Positions 11,590 through 23,855 of a stretch of 64,000 nucleotides of DNA are shown here, piece after piece. The notes under the pieces were generated by a model. The model searched no databases. It saw nothing but the letters and a program-made list of their open reading frames with translations, and was not told the DNA's origin. Numbering within the stretch: position 1 is the stretch's first letter; each line of letters opens with the position of its first letter. The stretch comes from Aplidium turbinatum (taxonomy: Eukaryota; Chordata; Ascidiacea; Aplousobranchia; Polyclinidae). The DNA lies in assembly GCA_918807975.1 (NCBI GenBank), contig OU964918.1, positions 41,710,477 through 41,774,476 on the forward strand, read 5' to 3'. Position numbers and translations under genes: made by a program.

Positions 11590-11883
11590 GTTTGGTTTGG
11601 TTTTTGAATCTTTATCCTCGGACTGACAAATCCTTGATAGGTTATTCCTGGTAGTTTCGCATACTTGCAGAGGCTCTTGAGTCTTGATACAGGGCCGGTT
11701 ACCGAGATTGACAGAGCGAATTTTTCCGATTGTTGAAGTCTTGTTGCCGGGGAATTGTTCCATTCCTTAGGTGCCGCTGAACGGAGAGCAGTCCTGAATG
11801 CGTTGCTCAAGCGCACACCCCGAGAGTCGAACCAGTGCCGCGTGATCTTGAGCCGGCGCGTAACCACTGAGCTAACGGGGCGC
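11590..11883 (-). mobile_element. tRNA-derived SINE, copy 1
   Basis: Read on the minus strand it starts GCGCCCCGTTAGCTCAGTGG (A-box region), followed by GGTTCGACTCTCGGG (B box), an unrelated body (CCCCGGCAACAAGACTTCAA) and a tail ending GGATAAAGATTCAAAAACC. The body and tail match the copy at 13078-13370 on the other strand. The distance between the boxes is longer than in a tRNA gene and there is a ~200-bp non-tRNA body, so this is a SINE, not a tRNA. Target duplication not resolved. Confidence 0.8.
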
Positions 11884-11929
11884 ATTTGCGGCATAAACCT
11901 CTAAAAAGGCTACAAGTAGTAAAAAAAAA

Positions 11930-12690
11930 TCCGCGACGCGCAATGACAATTTACACTTTCTGAATATTGCCTCTTTTGAAAAAGAGAAACCTAACTTTCG
12001 TGATTGCAAGACTCGAGAAATAGAATCTAGATGCTTTGGTGTTTCTACAAGCTACGAAAAGAAATACCTAATGGTGTCGATAATAAGGCTTGGGCGACGT
12101 TTTGAGTTTTCCAAAGACGATTGTGAAAAATCAAAGAACTTTGCAAAGTTCTTAGTGCTGTTGAAATGACAGTCGAATATCTTTACAAAGAGAATGCTGA
12201 CTTTCGTCTGACTGAAAAAGTGGTAACGTTTACCTTAAAGAAGCTGAAGACTTAGGCACAGAAGACATCAGTACAGAATAGGGATCTACAAGAAAGGTCG
12301 GAAAAACATGTACAAAAAATGGGAAATGTAGAACTGATTCAATCTTTCAAATGTTTAGTCTCCCAGCTACCTACCTGATATTAATTCAGACACAAAACTC
12401 AAAAATTGTATCCTCTAAAAAAACTCGTTTGAAGACTTTATCTGCCGAGCCCTGGCGGTTATATGGAAGAAGACCAAGTAATTGTTAAACTCATTAAAGA
12501 GTACAAGGCCAGGATTCTTTCTGAGAAGTTTGCTTCCTTTCTGTAAGTGAAAATCATTCCACAGCAAAGAATAATGAAAAAGCGATGCGTTTTTTCCCAG
12601 CTACAAACAAAAGACCTGAAAATCTTAGATTCCATTTTGCCTAGCTTACAATCAACTCACGCCAGAAGAGCCCAAAGAAGCACATTATTC
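11930..12690. other. Unassigned stretch, possibly decayed coding sequence
   Basis: Short open segments on the plus strand are interrupted by stops and frame changes; no motif is clear enough to name a family. It lies between the two SINE copies and downstream of the piggyBac-like end, so an old transposon interior is the most likely content. No host exon recognised. Confidence 0.25.
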
Positions 12691-13077
12691 ATCCAATGAA
12701 TATAACGTTGAGTCTATTATTGGTGCGTCGCATGTTCACCATTTTTGAGAAGAGTCTAGAGACTCTAGACGAAACACATAAAGACCGTTCATGCAGATCA
12801 GTGGTTTGAACTGTGGTACGCCAGTAAGTCACATAATTTGAGAGACGTTCAGATAAAATAATAGAATTTGCAAAAGCTTTTTGACTACGCAATGTATTAT
12901 CGTGTCATAATTACTTTTATACTGGGAGGGAATTCTCTGATGTTTATGATGCAACAAGGGTTCTTGGTTTCGATAACTATAAATCCAAAAGCTGGAACCA
13001 TCTTGTTGCACCTGAGATTTTCAAATGCGCTATTAACGAAGTTATTCGGTGCTATTTTTAAATGCGCTTTAACGTCT

Positions 13078-13370
13078 GCCCCGATAGCTCAGTTGGTTAG
13101 CGCGTGACTTCGTGAGCGAATAATGCTTCAAGATCAAGCGGCGCTGGTTCGACTCTCGGGATGTGCGCTTGTGCAATGCATTCTGAGGACTGCCCCTAAT
13201 GGATGGAATAATTCCCCGGCAACAAGACTTCAACAATAAGCGGAAACTGCACTCTGTCAATCTCGGTAGCTGGCCCTGCGTCAAGAGCCTCTACAAGTAC
13301 CGTATGCGAAACTACCAGGAGTAACCTATCAAGGCTTTGTCAGTCCGAGGATAAAGATTCAAAACCAAAC
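13078..13370 (+). mobile_element. tRNA-derived SINE, copy 2
   Basis: It starts GCCCCGATAGCTCAGTTGG (A box), has GGTTCGACTCTCGGGATG (B box) and the same body and GGATAAAGATTCAAAACC tail as the minus-strand copy at 11590-11883. Compared with copy 1 it has an extra ~15 bp between the boxes. It lies about 590 bp beyond the end of the BTF3 coding region. Confidence 0.8.
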
Positions 13371-13960
13371 CTTACTCCTTGCACTAAGCAACTGGTGGAG
13401 AAAAAATTGCATCCAATTGATTATAAATATTTGATGTGCTTTGTCGTTATTTAGTTTCTAATTTGTCTTTTCAGCCCTCTGCTGATCTTCGTTTAATGTT
13501 CTCTAAACGTTCTTGTCTTGATTGTATTTTTTTTTAGATTGTTTGAATGAACGTGGTACGGTACGCAAACACTAAACGAAAGTTTCGAATGGTACACGAA
13601 TAGAAAAAGTTTGGGAATTATTTCATCAGATTATTATCATCGACCGGTTAAGTGTTACTGGTTAGTATTCAACTGATCACAGAAGTTGGTGAAATCACAC
13701 GCAGACAAAAGATTGAAGAACCGGCCTTTTAATAGCTGCAAACGAGTCAAATTTTTAGTTCATGATTTAAATTATTGTCAAAATTTCGACCAAAAACATT
13801 TACATGGACAAGGCATTCAGTAACATTGTAGCCTACAGTTTAAAATATCAATCAAACTAGTCGAGTACAAAACATTTGAAAAGCAAGGTGAAGCGATGTG
13901 TCCATAGTGAAACTGAAGGTGACTGGGAGAAGATGTGATTATACAACACATAATTTCCAT

Positions 13961-16900
13961 TCAAATTTCTTCGGCTTTAGATGCTTCATCGAAGTTATCC
14001 GTTAAATCTGTAAGAAAAATATAATTGAATGCACCTGTCTTGACTTGAATCGTTTGTCTCATTCTGACAGCTCACGATGATAAAGAGAAACATGTACCAA
14101 TTAAACTTACATTTTCAGCGTGTTTGTTCACCTATATTCAACAATGTTTTGAATTGCTTATTATTATTTATTTGCGTCAGACAAAGCTGTCCATATCCAA
14201 AAGTGTAGCTTAGCAGTTTGTTTTCAATTTCTAGTACGTCGACACAATTTAGGCGATTTCAAACATAGTTTTACTTACCAGATAATATTTAAAAAAAAAA
14301 CATATAAATATTACTAAAAAATTTTGTTCATCCTTCTATGCTACAGGACGATGACCGCAAAACAGTGTTCTCCCAGTCAGTAACAGTTGCCAAGCGACGT
14401 TGGCAACCCCGTTGGAAACTTCCCCAGCTAGCCGGCAATGAAATGACACGCATTGGATCAACTTTTTTGCAGGTTGTATACTATAGCCCTTTTTCGTTGG
14501 GTCGTCAGCTAAAAAGAGTGCACCGCTGCTACGGAAACTAAAATTATTGCCCCTCACGACATAGCTTGCAAGTCACCCAATGCAATCCAGCGCCCACCTG
14601 GGACATCATCGTCGCCACTTTCGGGTTCTTCAGGAATCTGTTGGATATCTTGTGTGGAGGGGATTCCCATAGACCTCGTGGCAAGCTTCTTTAAGTTGTT
14701 GATGTTTTCAGAACCCTAAAAACGAGTGTTATCGATAGAATCAAAAGTTTTAGTTTTTATTAGATCGGCCTTCAACCATGATTGTTTAATACCGCTGCTA
14801 CATATAAGACTGACCCGCGTTTACTAATACGATAATTAGGGTCAACAGTGTTGGGGTCAACGGATTAACTTCCAAAATTCCAATATCATGGACCATAATA
14901 CAAACTTAAGTATAATTTAACAAAGTCAAAATTAAGTGTGTGCATCACAAAACGTTTGATCAAATAAAAAGTATTATAGTTTTTAAAACAAAATACTGAG
15001 AGAGCTAAACAAAACAATAGACTTGTCGATTGTCATTGAATCGTCGGCAAAAAATTCTGAGTCTCGTGCAAGTCAGCAGTTGTGGACTAAGCAAATGGCA
15101 ATTGAGCTAACAACATTTTAGCAAGCGGCTGAAGTTGGAAAATAGTGAAATTGAACAAGCCAAAACTTGGCATGTCACAAGTCAGCAAATTTAATATAGC
15201 AAGCGATGACCAAGCATGTCCGAAATGAGCAAGTAAATCTCATTTGCTGAGTTGTCGCATGCCGAGTGGTCTCGGCGACCGAAATATTCTACTTTCACCA
15301 GTGTCATTCGTACTTAAACTGCAAACTAAATGTTATCAAACAGTGGTCCGGAGCAAAATTAGCTTCTAATTCCACTATACACAAAAACCACAAGGATGCT
15401 TTGCAATAGACCAACAAAGGGTATTGGAACTAAGAATAGACACTGGGTAATTTCAACAAGCTATAAAAACTAGATTTCTGTGTTCAGAAAACGCACTTAC
15501 CAGTTGATTAAGGATACCCGGCAAAAGCTCGGTTAAGTCTGGAAGCAATAAAGTAAGATTAAAGATAAAAATTTGAGGATATTTTATTAACATGCAGATA
15601 TATCCGATTATCTGCATGCAGAAGTTAATTTGTTTCATTGCACGAAGAATATAATATCCAAACATTTGTCAATAATAATTTGTTTAGAACAGGTAATTGC
15701 ATAATCAGGTCAAAAAGTATGAAAAGCTTAGTGGTTAGATCACATAATTCATCTGCAAAAGATCATTCAACCTGGGAAATTGCAACAAGTTTGTATTCTT
15801 GTTAGGTTTATGTTACATACGTTTATTCTCTGCATGCCCAGTGACTGCAAAGGTATTTGATGAAGGAGCAGCTTGCACTTTAGGATTATTGAAATGAATA
15901 ACGTCTCCATCATCTTTAATCATATTTACCTGAATGATATAAAAAGCACAAAAGTAATTTTACCTTCAACTTGTAAAACCTTATTATACATTTTTTGCAT
16001 CGTCAAGATGAAGATAACCCACACTTGAAGTTGAATGTAAACGCCGGGAAAAAGATTTTAGCATTAACAAGAGCAGGATGACCAGCTCTTTTCTCTCGAC
16101 TGCCTTTCCTTCAGTAACTATGCCCACCCAATTTATTACACAATAGGTAAAAGTGAACTGTGTTTTTCAACAACCAAAAACCGGAGTCGAACTAAACTTA
16201 CGTGATTGGGAAGTAAACGACTTGCATTCTACGTCAACTCACCGTTTCCATCCCAGTTTCATTCACAAGGTAAAAATTAAATTTTACATCTCTTTTATCT
16301 TCATTTAAAAATAGACAAAAGTTGGAAGGATTTTATAAATGGTTGGGCTAAATTAACATGCTTAATGAGAAAACGCTTAAATTTACGCTAAGCTTCAAAT
16401 ATCCGGAAATGAGTCCTCAGACTGCCAAAAGAAAAAAAGTACAACTAACCTCCTCAATGCCAGAGATGTTATTCACTGATAATTTTTTTAAAGTTCCTTG
16501 CAACTTCTTATCATCAGTGGTTGCAGTCCTGTGAACAACTTTTCGTTTTCTTCTTGCAGAGCCCTAAGTTGCACAAAATTGTGAAAACATTTTCTAGTAC
16601 AGTATACAATTGTTTAGTTCCACCCAGTGAAGTGGACCATAATGTGCAGAGCACGTTAACCATTAGGTGCATATCAAAAAGGTGCACTTACTGGGGCATC
16701 AGGATATTTAGATGCGGTACACTGTGGCGCCCAGTCATTTAGTTGCTATTCTAAGTAAAGTCTATTCCATTGGGTGCTTGATGAATGGTGGTAATACTGG
16801 AGCAAGTGGCATACGCAGGATTTTCTCAAGGGAAGGGGGGGGACATTGAAATGCTTTTCAAATCAAAAACGAATTTAAAAATTGCCCATTTGCGCAGACG

Positions 16901-18077
16901 ACAAAATTGGCTTACTCAACTCAGCAAACCACGCATATAGAGAGTACATTCAGTGGCGTACATAGGATTCTGTTGCTGGAGGAGGGAGCATTTGATAAAA
17001 CTTGACACTTTTGATCAAAAGTAGCCTAATGTTACTTTATAGTCTGACCAAAGTTTAAGATAGCCGAGGCTATCTGATGCCGGAATGGCCCGTTTCGGTG
17101 AGTCCGATCCCTTAACGGGGGATTTTTTCAATTTTTTTTTTAAATTATTGTGTACCGTAGCCTAATTATCATTGCCGTTTTACGGTTAGGGGTTAGAGGT
17201 TAGGAACTCACCGAATCAGACTCACCGAATCGGACTCACCGAATAGTAGCAGACCCATCTGATGCATAAATATAAACTCTCACGCTCTTTGCGTAAATCA
17301 CTGTATTTACGCATTGAATTATTAGATGTGTAAATATGAAAAGCACGAAAGGGCAATGTCATTAGCTTAATCATTAATGATTATGAGTGAAATTTGACTC
17401 ACTGAATAGCACCTAAATGACCGAGTGTCACAACACGCCACAGTGCACGGCTGCACGCTCCTATGTGGCAGGAACCTACCTGTAACTGTCTGCACCTAAA
17501 AGACGTGGAACCCATGGTGGAACCACAATGTGATACACTCAGACACATTAAAACATGTTTTTTCTGTTGTTTGTTTTCACTGGCTATTGCCGCTTGTAAT
17601 TATTGCTGCTGCACACCTAATTATACATCAATGCTTTACATAAAAATTGTTATGCATATTTAGTTTTTAAGCTAACTAACAGGTTAGTTTTTCCATCAAT
17701 TCTTTGACGTTGCTAGAGTAAAACGTTTTTTCATTCCTTCGCACTTTCATTATTTGATTTTTGTGCTGTTTGCTTTCAGCTTAACTGAAGATGATCTAGC
17801 TGCTAGCTGATCAAAATCGATTTTTAGCTGTATATGATTGAACTGACTCGTGTGAAAATACATTTCTTTGCATTACAAGACATGTAACCAAGTCGTTCAT
17901 ATCAAGCATTGTTGTGGGTTTGACACCTGTCAGAAGATACCTCATTTCTTGATCTATATTATAGACCATCTTGAGTCTGATGCAAACAAAAATAAAATAA
18001 ATAACGACACTTGGAAAACATACCTTTCCTCCAATTCGAACATGCTCTTGAAGCTTTGCTAATTTTTCTTTATTCAT
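13961..18077 (-). CDS. BTF3: BTF3 / NAC beta subunit, six coding exons, complete
   Basis: Minus-strand exons, in order: 18024-18077, 16450-16563, 15821-15929, 15501-15538, 14598-14715, 13961-14007. All junctions are GT-AG; the total is 480 bases, 159 residues plus stop (human BTF3b is 162). BTF3 is the beta subunit of the nascent-polypeptide-associated complex, which pairs with NAC-alpha and binds nascent chains at the ribosome exit. The protein starts [19 protein letters not shown], then carries the ribosome-contacting [13 protein letters not shown], the NAC barrel ([60 protein letters not shown]) and the acidic tail [20 protein letters not shown]. The start is the first ATG and matches the family's N-terminus. 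Upstream noncoding exons and promoter were not identified. Intron 1 (16564-18023) carries a MITE. If the last intron were retained, the protein would end in an unrelated [14 protein letters not shown]; conservation of the DNFDEASK tail makes splicing the normal outcome. Confidence 0.95.
17081..17256. mobile_element. 9-bp-TSD MITE copy in BTF3 intron 1
   Basis: Flanked by ATCTGATGC at 17072-17080 and 17257-17265. The left end is CGGAATGGCCCGTTTCGG; the right end is CTCACCGAATAGTAGCAGACCC in order. The interior keeps CCGTAGCCTAATTATCATTG and a short GGTTAGGGGTTAGAGGTTAG tract, but only one arm of the inner palindrome, so it is an internally shortened form (176 bp). Confidence 0.88.
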
Positions 18078-18194
18078 TTTAGAAATGTGAGTGCTTGACT
18101 AATGCCTATAAAACATGAGAATGAAATATTTCTTAGAACATTAATCAATGATAAAAAACATTACAAAAATACATGTTGTTTTAAGGATGAAAAC

Positions 18195-18690
18195 TGCTAT
18201 TGAAAATGATGATGATGTTCGCCCTTCGTTTCCGAAGATGGCCAGGATCATGACTTGCGCGTGATTTTGTTTAAAGTGAGGAAGGGCTGCGCGGGACTCC
18301 AACCTCACTCTCTTGTCTCAGGTTTCAGGGTCCAATGGCAAGACATGGTCAAGACGATTGGGTGAAGCATGAGATGCAGCAGGATGACCATAACGTCTAC
18401 GTGTCACGTCATGCTCTTGGGCACGTCCTGCAACTGTGATACTGGATGGTGCCTTCCTGTCCGTTGAGCTATGTCCAGTGATGAGCTTCTTCCGCACAGT
18501 CTGCCACACATCCAGGTTTGAATAAGGTGACAAGCCGGAGTGGTGTTATTTGACCCATAGCTGGGGCCCTGACAGGTGCTACTGCTACGGGCCAGAGCAG
18601 ACCTGGGAGTAATGGAAAACTAAGGGGTAACTCCATATTCCCCATAACTCCGGAGTTCCCACACTGGAGCCTTTCCCACCGGTTGCAGTT
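18195..18690. repeat. GC-rich repeat-like block upstream of BTF3
   Basis: A GATGATGATG microsatellite leads into about 490 bp much richer in GC than its surroundings. It contains no conserved protein, and its short open frames on the minus strand are not supported. The CATGCTCTTGGGC segment near 18410 resembles CATGCTCTTGAGC in the SINE at 58791-58987, which suggests a shared SINE/LINE tail module. Whether it also serves as BTF3 promoter sequence cannot be told. Confidence 0.35.
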
Positions 18691-19825
18691 TTTAACGTCA
18701 TGCCCAGGACAAGAAATATATTGAAAATATAACAATACACAATGGCTATAGTTACCATATATCACAACGTCAGTGCCAAAAAAATGTTATTTAGCAAACT
18801 TGATGTACCGGTCTAACGGTACATTTAAAGCAGCTCATTCAAAGATTATTTCATGTTTGGCAAACAATTTATTCAACAAACAAACCAAAATCATTTGATC
18901 TCACTCTACATTTTTTGATACAAAATTGTTTTCGATGCTTTCGTTATTTGTATTAATTTCTATTTATTTGTATTAGACAAGAATGCCCATATTCAATAAT
19001 AAAGATCTACAATAATAATAAAGATCAGTTGTTCATGTTCAAGCTTTTCAACTGTGTTACAACTTGAGAACTGACAAGTAGCCTAGTTTGGGGGAATGGC
19101 TCAGTTTTCTCTGAACTAGTAAGTACGATTGATAACTGAAAAATATAATGTAGTAGTAGTACAGTTTTAATCCGGTGATATTCCGTCGCCGAGGGTGGCC
19201 GGAGTCACCTCCAATCGCCTTCATACCCTGCCTCCACATCAATCTGTTAAACGCATTCTCTCTCTTGTCAAGCCCACCTTGCTGCTTTCCTCCTCAACTT
19301 GCCTTTTCCAACTTATAATGATGTAAGCTTTTAAACAAAGAGGTGGCTATACTTACAGCGACATAAGTATTGCATGCAAAAATGTTTATTGTTATGGCGT
19401 TTTTAACTTTTTATTGTGCAAATGTATAATTATATAGTCATTTAGTCATGTGCACAATCTCGTTGGTGACTTTGCAGCCAGCGTAGACAAATTTCTTTTC
19501 AAGTCTAAAAAAAAGGTGTGTGTGGTATCATGACTTATCCACACAGCGAATACCCCCCAAGAATGATGATGACTATCAGGGTAATATTTTCGAAAGAATA
19601 TGTTCTGAGGAAATATTTTTTGGAAAAATTTTATCCTAGGAGACATTTTTCTAGCAAAACTTGAACTTCTAGCATTTGTCTTTGAAATCTATGCTACGGC
19701 ATATTTGAGGGCTAATCGATAACAGTCTCCCCAAGACAACATCTTTTAAGAAAATCCACCCACTATCAATCAGGGGGAATATTTTCGTAGTGGATATTTC
19801 ATTACAACCGCACACTGATTTTTCT

Positions 19826-20043
19826 GGGAATGGCCCGTTTCGGTGAGTCCGATTCGGTGAGTCCGATCCCTTAACGGGGGATTTTTTTAATTTTTTTTTT
19901 AAATTATTGGGTACCGCAGCCTAATTATCATTGCCGTTTTAGGGTTAGGGGGTTGGGGTTAGGGGTTAGAGGTTAGGAACTCACCGAATCAGACTCACCG
20001 AATCGGACTCACCGAGTCGGACTCACCGAATAGTAGCAGACCC
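19826..20043. mobile_element. 9-bp-TSD MITE copy
   Basis: Flanked by GATTTTTCT at 19817-19825 and 20044-20052. It begins GGGAATGGCCCGTTTCGGTG and ends GAATAGTAGCAGACCC. Four CTCACCGA(A/G)TC units stand in tandem near the right end, against two to three in the other copies, so the subterminal repeat number varies. A GGGTTAGGG tract is internal. Confidence 0.9.
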
Positions 20044-20702
20044 GATTTTTCTAGACTTCAAAGTAAAGCTATCAACACAGTAATGTGGTCAAGTTGTCCA
20101 TGCTGCAAACAAGACTGTGCACATGCGCAATAAAAGAATCATAAAAATAAAAATTTTCTCATAAAAAGGCTTTACGTGCAGCGAATGCCACCTATTTTGT
20201 CCCTTAAAAAGATCAAAAAGGAAATGTAGCAGCACCGAAGTCGCTTATCGGAGTTCTCATAAACTTCTTATACTTTTTCCTTGAAAACATTGAGGATTTT
20301 TTTTTGCTAACATTTTTCAGTTTTCCCTTGAAAAAATCAACATAAATACAACAGCACCTAAGTAGCTAAGTAGACAGGAGTTTCTGCAAACATAAGATGA
20401 TAAGAGCTAACTTAGAAATGCGTCATTCATACACACAATGCCTTAAGCAAGGTAGTCGGCCGCTATTATGTAAATGGCTTTAGGTTTGATAATTGGTTCA
20501 AGTTCTGTGGTTCCAATCTCAGTTAAACTTTTACGCAAGGTGAGGTAGGCCTACTAGGGATTAGCACTCTTGCACTAACAGGGGAAAAGATAGGCAATCT
20601 ATCCATTTTGGAAAATTAAATGTCTATGGAAAAATGGACACGCAGAAGTAACAATATTTTTTTCGTAATTAAACAAAGAAAAATACATCAACTTTCATAC
20701 TC

Positions 20703-23035
20703 GGGTCATTTCATTATAATTCGATCGGGCATTGGAACCATGCAATTTTTTTATTAGCTTATTGTATTCTTCTCATTATGCTGAGAAAAATGACACCAAT
20801 TTTATGAAAATTGGTTCAGCGGTTTTCGAGATATCACGTCATTTATATGTTGTTACTAGGTGTCCTCACGAACATAAGAGTATCATAACACGTTTATGAC
20901 CATAACTCCAGACCCACTGGTCCAATCTTAAAAATTTATGTGTCTAACCCCATGTTTTCACTGGTGGGCTTTCCAATAACATTGTATAAAATGAGCTACA
21001 GTCAGTAGTTTTCATGATAGACTAGTTTTGACTACCTTTAATCCGCTACCAAAATAACAATGATCTGAGGTTTTTTTTGAAAAAAAAAAACATTATTAGA
21101 AAAAGGAAGGTTACATGTGGGTTATATGCCATTTTTAGATAGTTACTACATCAACTTCGACTTTTAATCCGCAACTTCGACTTTAATCCGCGACCAAAAT
21201 AACAATGATCTGAGGTTTTTTTTTGAAAAAAAAAACATTATTAGAAAAAGGAAGGTTACATGTGGGTTATATGCCATTTTTAGATAGTTACTACATCAAC
21301 TTCGACTTTTACAGCAGCAAAAAATTCATGTATTTCAAGTTTTTAGTAAAAATAGAATATATGATTATTGAATATTTTTCGGATGGCTGTGGCGCTTAAT
21401 ATAAAATTTACAAATATTTTTTTAACCTTTCTTATCATTTCAACAATTTTGGTCTCTGAGCAGCCTGGTCATTTTTTGCGACAAGCCAAGAAAAGTCACC
21501 TTGCGATGGTATTGGGGGAACAGTTAAGCGAAAGTTGGCCAATGAAAGCTTAAGTCGACCAAGGGGCCAGCAAATTTTAAATGCTTCAGATGCATACGAA
21601 TATTGCAAGGAAAACATCAAAGCTCAAGGGCATCAGATTTACATTCATAAAAGCTGATGAAGTGGACTGTCAAAGAACGTATCTTCAGAGATTTTCAAAG
21701 GGTTGCACAGTCCCCGATACCAGAGGGTATCATTTTGTTTGCTCTGACTGAGGGAATCGGGTCAGTCAGTTTCAAGCGTCTTCCTGGTGATGTTCAAGTT
21801 GCTGGAACACATCAGTTCTTTTCAAAAGCAAAAAAAAGGTTTGGTATGATTGACCATGTTGATCGAGAACATAATGACATTACTGTTAACTTTATGCATC
21901 CTCGTGGACCATCTCCATCTTTCATTTGGCCTCGTCATGAAGACAATGTCTTATAGACATTTCATCTATACATACTCATGACATTAAATGCACCAACTAC
22001 ATCAACAGGACATACGACGTACGTCTTACATATATGATCCCAGATTCCATTGCGAAAGAAATTAACTAGCTCTAATGAACTTTCATGAACAACAACCGAA
22101 ACTCTCCTGTACGTTCTAGTTAGAGATTCTTTGACAATGCGGATAAAAAGTATTAGAATTTGCAACGCATGTTGTTAATATGTTTGAAGGAACTGTTCAA
22201 AGCGCTGAAATGCATGTTATGCATATTTTCTCACATTTTCGATTCAGCCTATTAAACCTGGGTGTAATATGTATGCTTGACAGCATTGGTTGTGCCCATA
22301 AGCGAGTTTAAAAATGATGATGTAATTGAAAACAGTTAAACAATCGATGCTTAGAATACAGAATATTCTATGCTCAGAAGTTTAAAGTTGCTCTGTGTAT
22401 ATATATATATTTAAAGAATGTTAACTACAAGTGTGCAATTGCAGTTAAGTTACTCAAAATTAATCTATTTCGGCTAAGTGAATGTTACACAGCAGTATTT
22501 ATCTGTAAACAATAATGCCAACCTTGGAATACAATACTGATCAGGTTTGAGCCTAATGAGTTACAAAATGCTCTTAATTAAAGAATAACTAGTTGAAAAT
22601 GATATACAACACACATCAAACCTTCCACTTTCAATTCATAAAAAAAAATTCAAAAAAAATACAGATCATTGTCATATCTGCCGCGGATAAAATGTAGTCA
22701 AAACTAATCTATCATGAAAACTACCGTACTGCCTGTAGCTCATTTTACACAATGTTATTGGAAAGCCCACCAGTGAAAACATGGGGTTAGACACAAAAAT
22801 TTTTAAGATTGGACCAGTGGGTCTAGAGTTATGGTCATAAACGTGTTGCTCTTCTGTTCGTGAGGATACCTAGTGACAGCATATAAATGACGTGATATCT
22901 CAAAAACCGCTGACCCAATTTTCATAAAATTGGTATCATTTTTCTCAGCATAATGAGAGGAATAAAATAAGCCAATAAAAAAATTGCATGGTTCCAAAAA
23001 ATCTTAATTTTGTCTGAAATGTAATGAAATGACCC
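20703..23035 (+). mobile_element. DNA transposon with ~380-bp terminal inverted repeats
   Basis: The arms at 20703-21080 and 22650-23035 are long imperfect reverse complements, starting GGGTCATTTCATT and ending AATGAAATGACCC. The 4-bp ACTC stands outside both ends (20699-20702 and 23036-23039), a possible target duplication. Inside, a ~140-bp segment is duplicated in tandem (about 21040-21175 and 21179-21311, each with ACATTATTAGAAAAAGGAAG). Plus-strand coding remnants at about 21455-21956 include GTVKRKLANESLSRPRGQQ and, after a frame change, a 99-codon segment with VNFMHPRGPSP and FIWPRHED. I recall similar HP.GP..F.WP..ED endings in unclassified transposon proteins of cnidarians and fish, but cannot name the superfamily. 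Confidence 0.8.
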
Positions 23036-23133
23036 ACTCTGGGAAGTTGTTGTTATGTGAAATGTAAAACAAAAAAACGCCATTAGGTCCATTACCATTA
23101 GCCTATATATATCTGATGTTTTTCTCAAATAGA

Positions 23134-23200
23134 ACAGCGGTCCCCAACCTTTCTTCTCTGACAGACCGGACTTGCAGTTATTCTGGATCATGAAACATCA
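23134..23200. mobile_element. Single hAT-like end
   Basis: CAGCGGTCCCCAACCTTT followed by CTGACAGACCGG has the look of a hAT terminus, but no inverse end or duplicated target was found nearby. It may be a solo or broken end. The next ~400 bases (to 23665) are AT-rich, with a CATCATCATCAT microsatellite, and show no gene. Confidence 0.35.
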
Positions 23201-23855
23201 TCATCATTCAGTTCCACTCGTTGAGGGTTAGCCAGTTGGGAGCAATGAAACATCAAGTTTCTCTGTTGTGAGACTTTTCTATTGCAGTTTTGTATCCTAG
23301 TCCTGACCAGTCTTTAATATCATTACCAGTAGTCTAAGTTCTTGGTGGTCTGCCCTTATTTCGTTTTCCATCCATTTTTCCTTGTAGTAGGCCTAGTTGT
23401 TTTTAAATAGAGCTGTTGCAAATTACATATATATTCAAAATATTTCAATTTTCTTGTTTTAATTGTTTGAAGAATTTCCATATTGGTTTGCATTTTAAAG
23501 AGTTGGTTACATCTTCATTTGTGATTACCTACCATGAAATTTTAAGCATTCTTCTATAAATTCACATTTCAAATGCTTCACCTCATTTTACCTTTTATGA
23601 CAATGTCCACATTTTTGCATAGGAAAGCAAAGACTTAGGCCTCGAAAGTGAAGCGTTTTAACCCAGGCTTGCCAGATTGGCCCTTTTGCGGCCAAATTTG
23701 TGAAATTTGGCCCTTTTTAGAGGTAGTCGGCCCCAAAAAACTTGTTTGGCCCCTTGGCCCTTTGTTTTCAATATTTGGCTCTTTTTGGAAGCAGTTGGCA
23801 CATACTATCAAACTAGCTATTTAAATAAATGTCATTCGGAAATTGAGACTGAAAA

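Noticed and set aside
11800-11883. A tRNA gene on the minus strand
   Set aside because: It has A- and B-box-like sequences, but the spacing is too long for a tRNA, the acceptor stem does not close, and the sequence continues into a body shared with 13078-13370: a SINE head.
13078-13160. A tRNA gene on the plus strand
   Set aside because: Same reasoning: 15 extra bases between boxes and a shared SINE body.
14338-14557. Short coding frames on both strands downstream of BTF3 exon 5
   Set aside because: They overlap the last BTF3 intron and have no conserved motif; splicing into 13961-14007 explains the region better.
16800-17045. hAT ends at about 16805 (GTGGCATACGCAGG) and 16952 (CAGTGGCGTACATAGG)
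   Set aside because: Both resemble CAGTGGCGTA-type termini but no inverse partner or 8-bp duplication could be paired.
19160-19300. LINE 3' end (also 8226-8400 and 23200-23390)
   Set aside because: The three segments share only a general C/T-rich style and ATC microsatellites; no consistent alignment or coding remnant of a reverse transcriptase was found.
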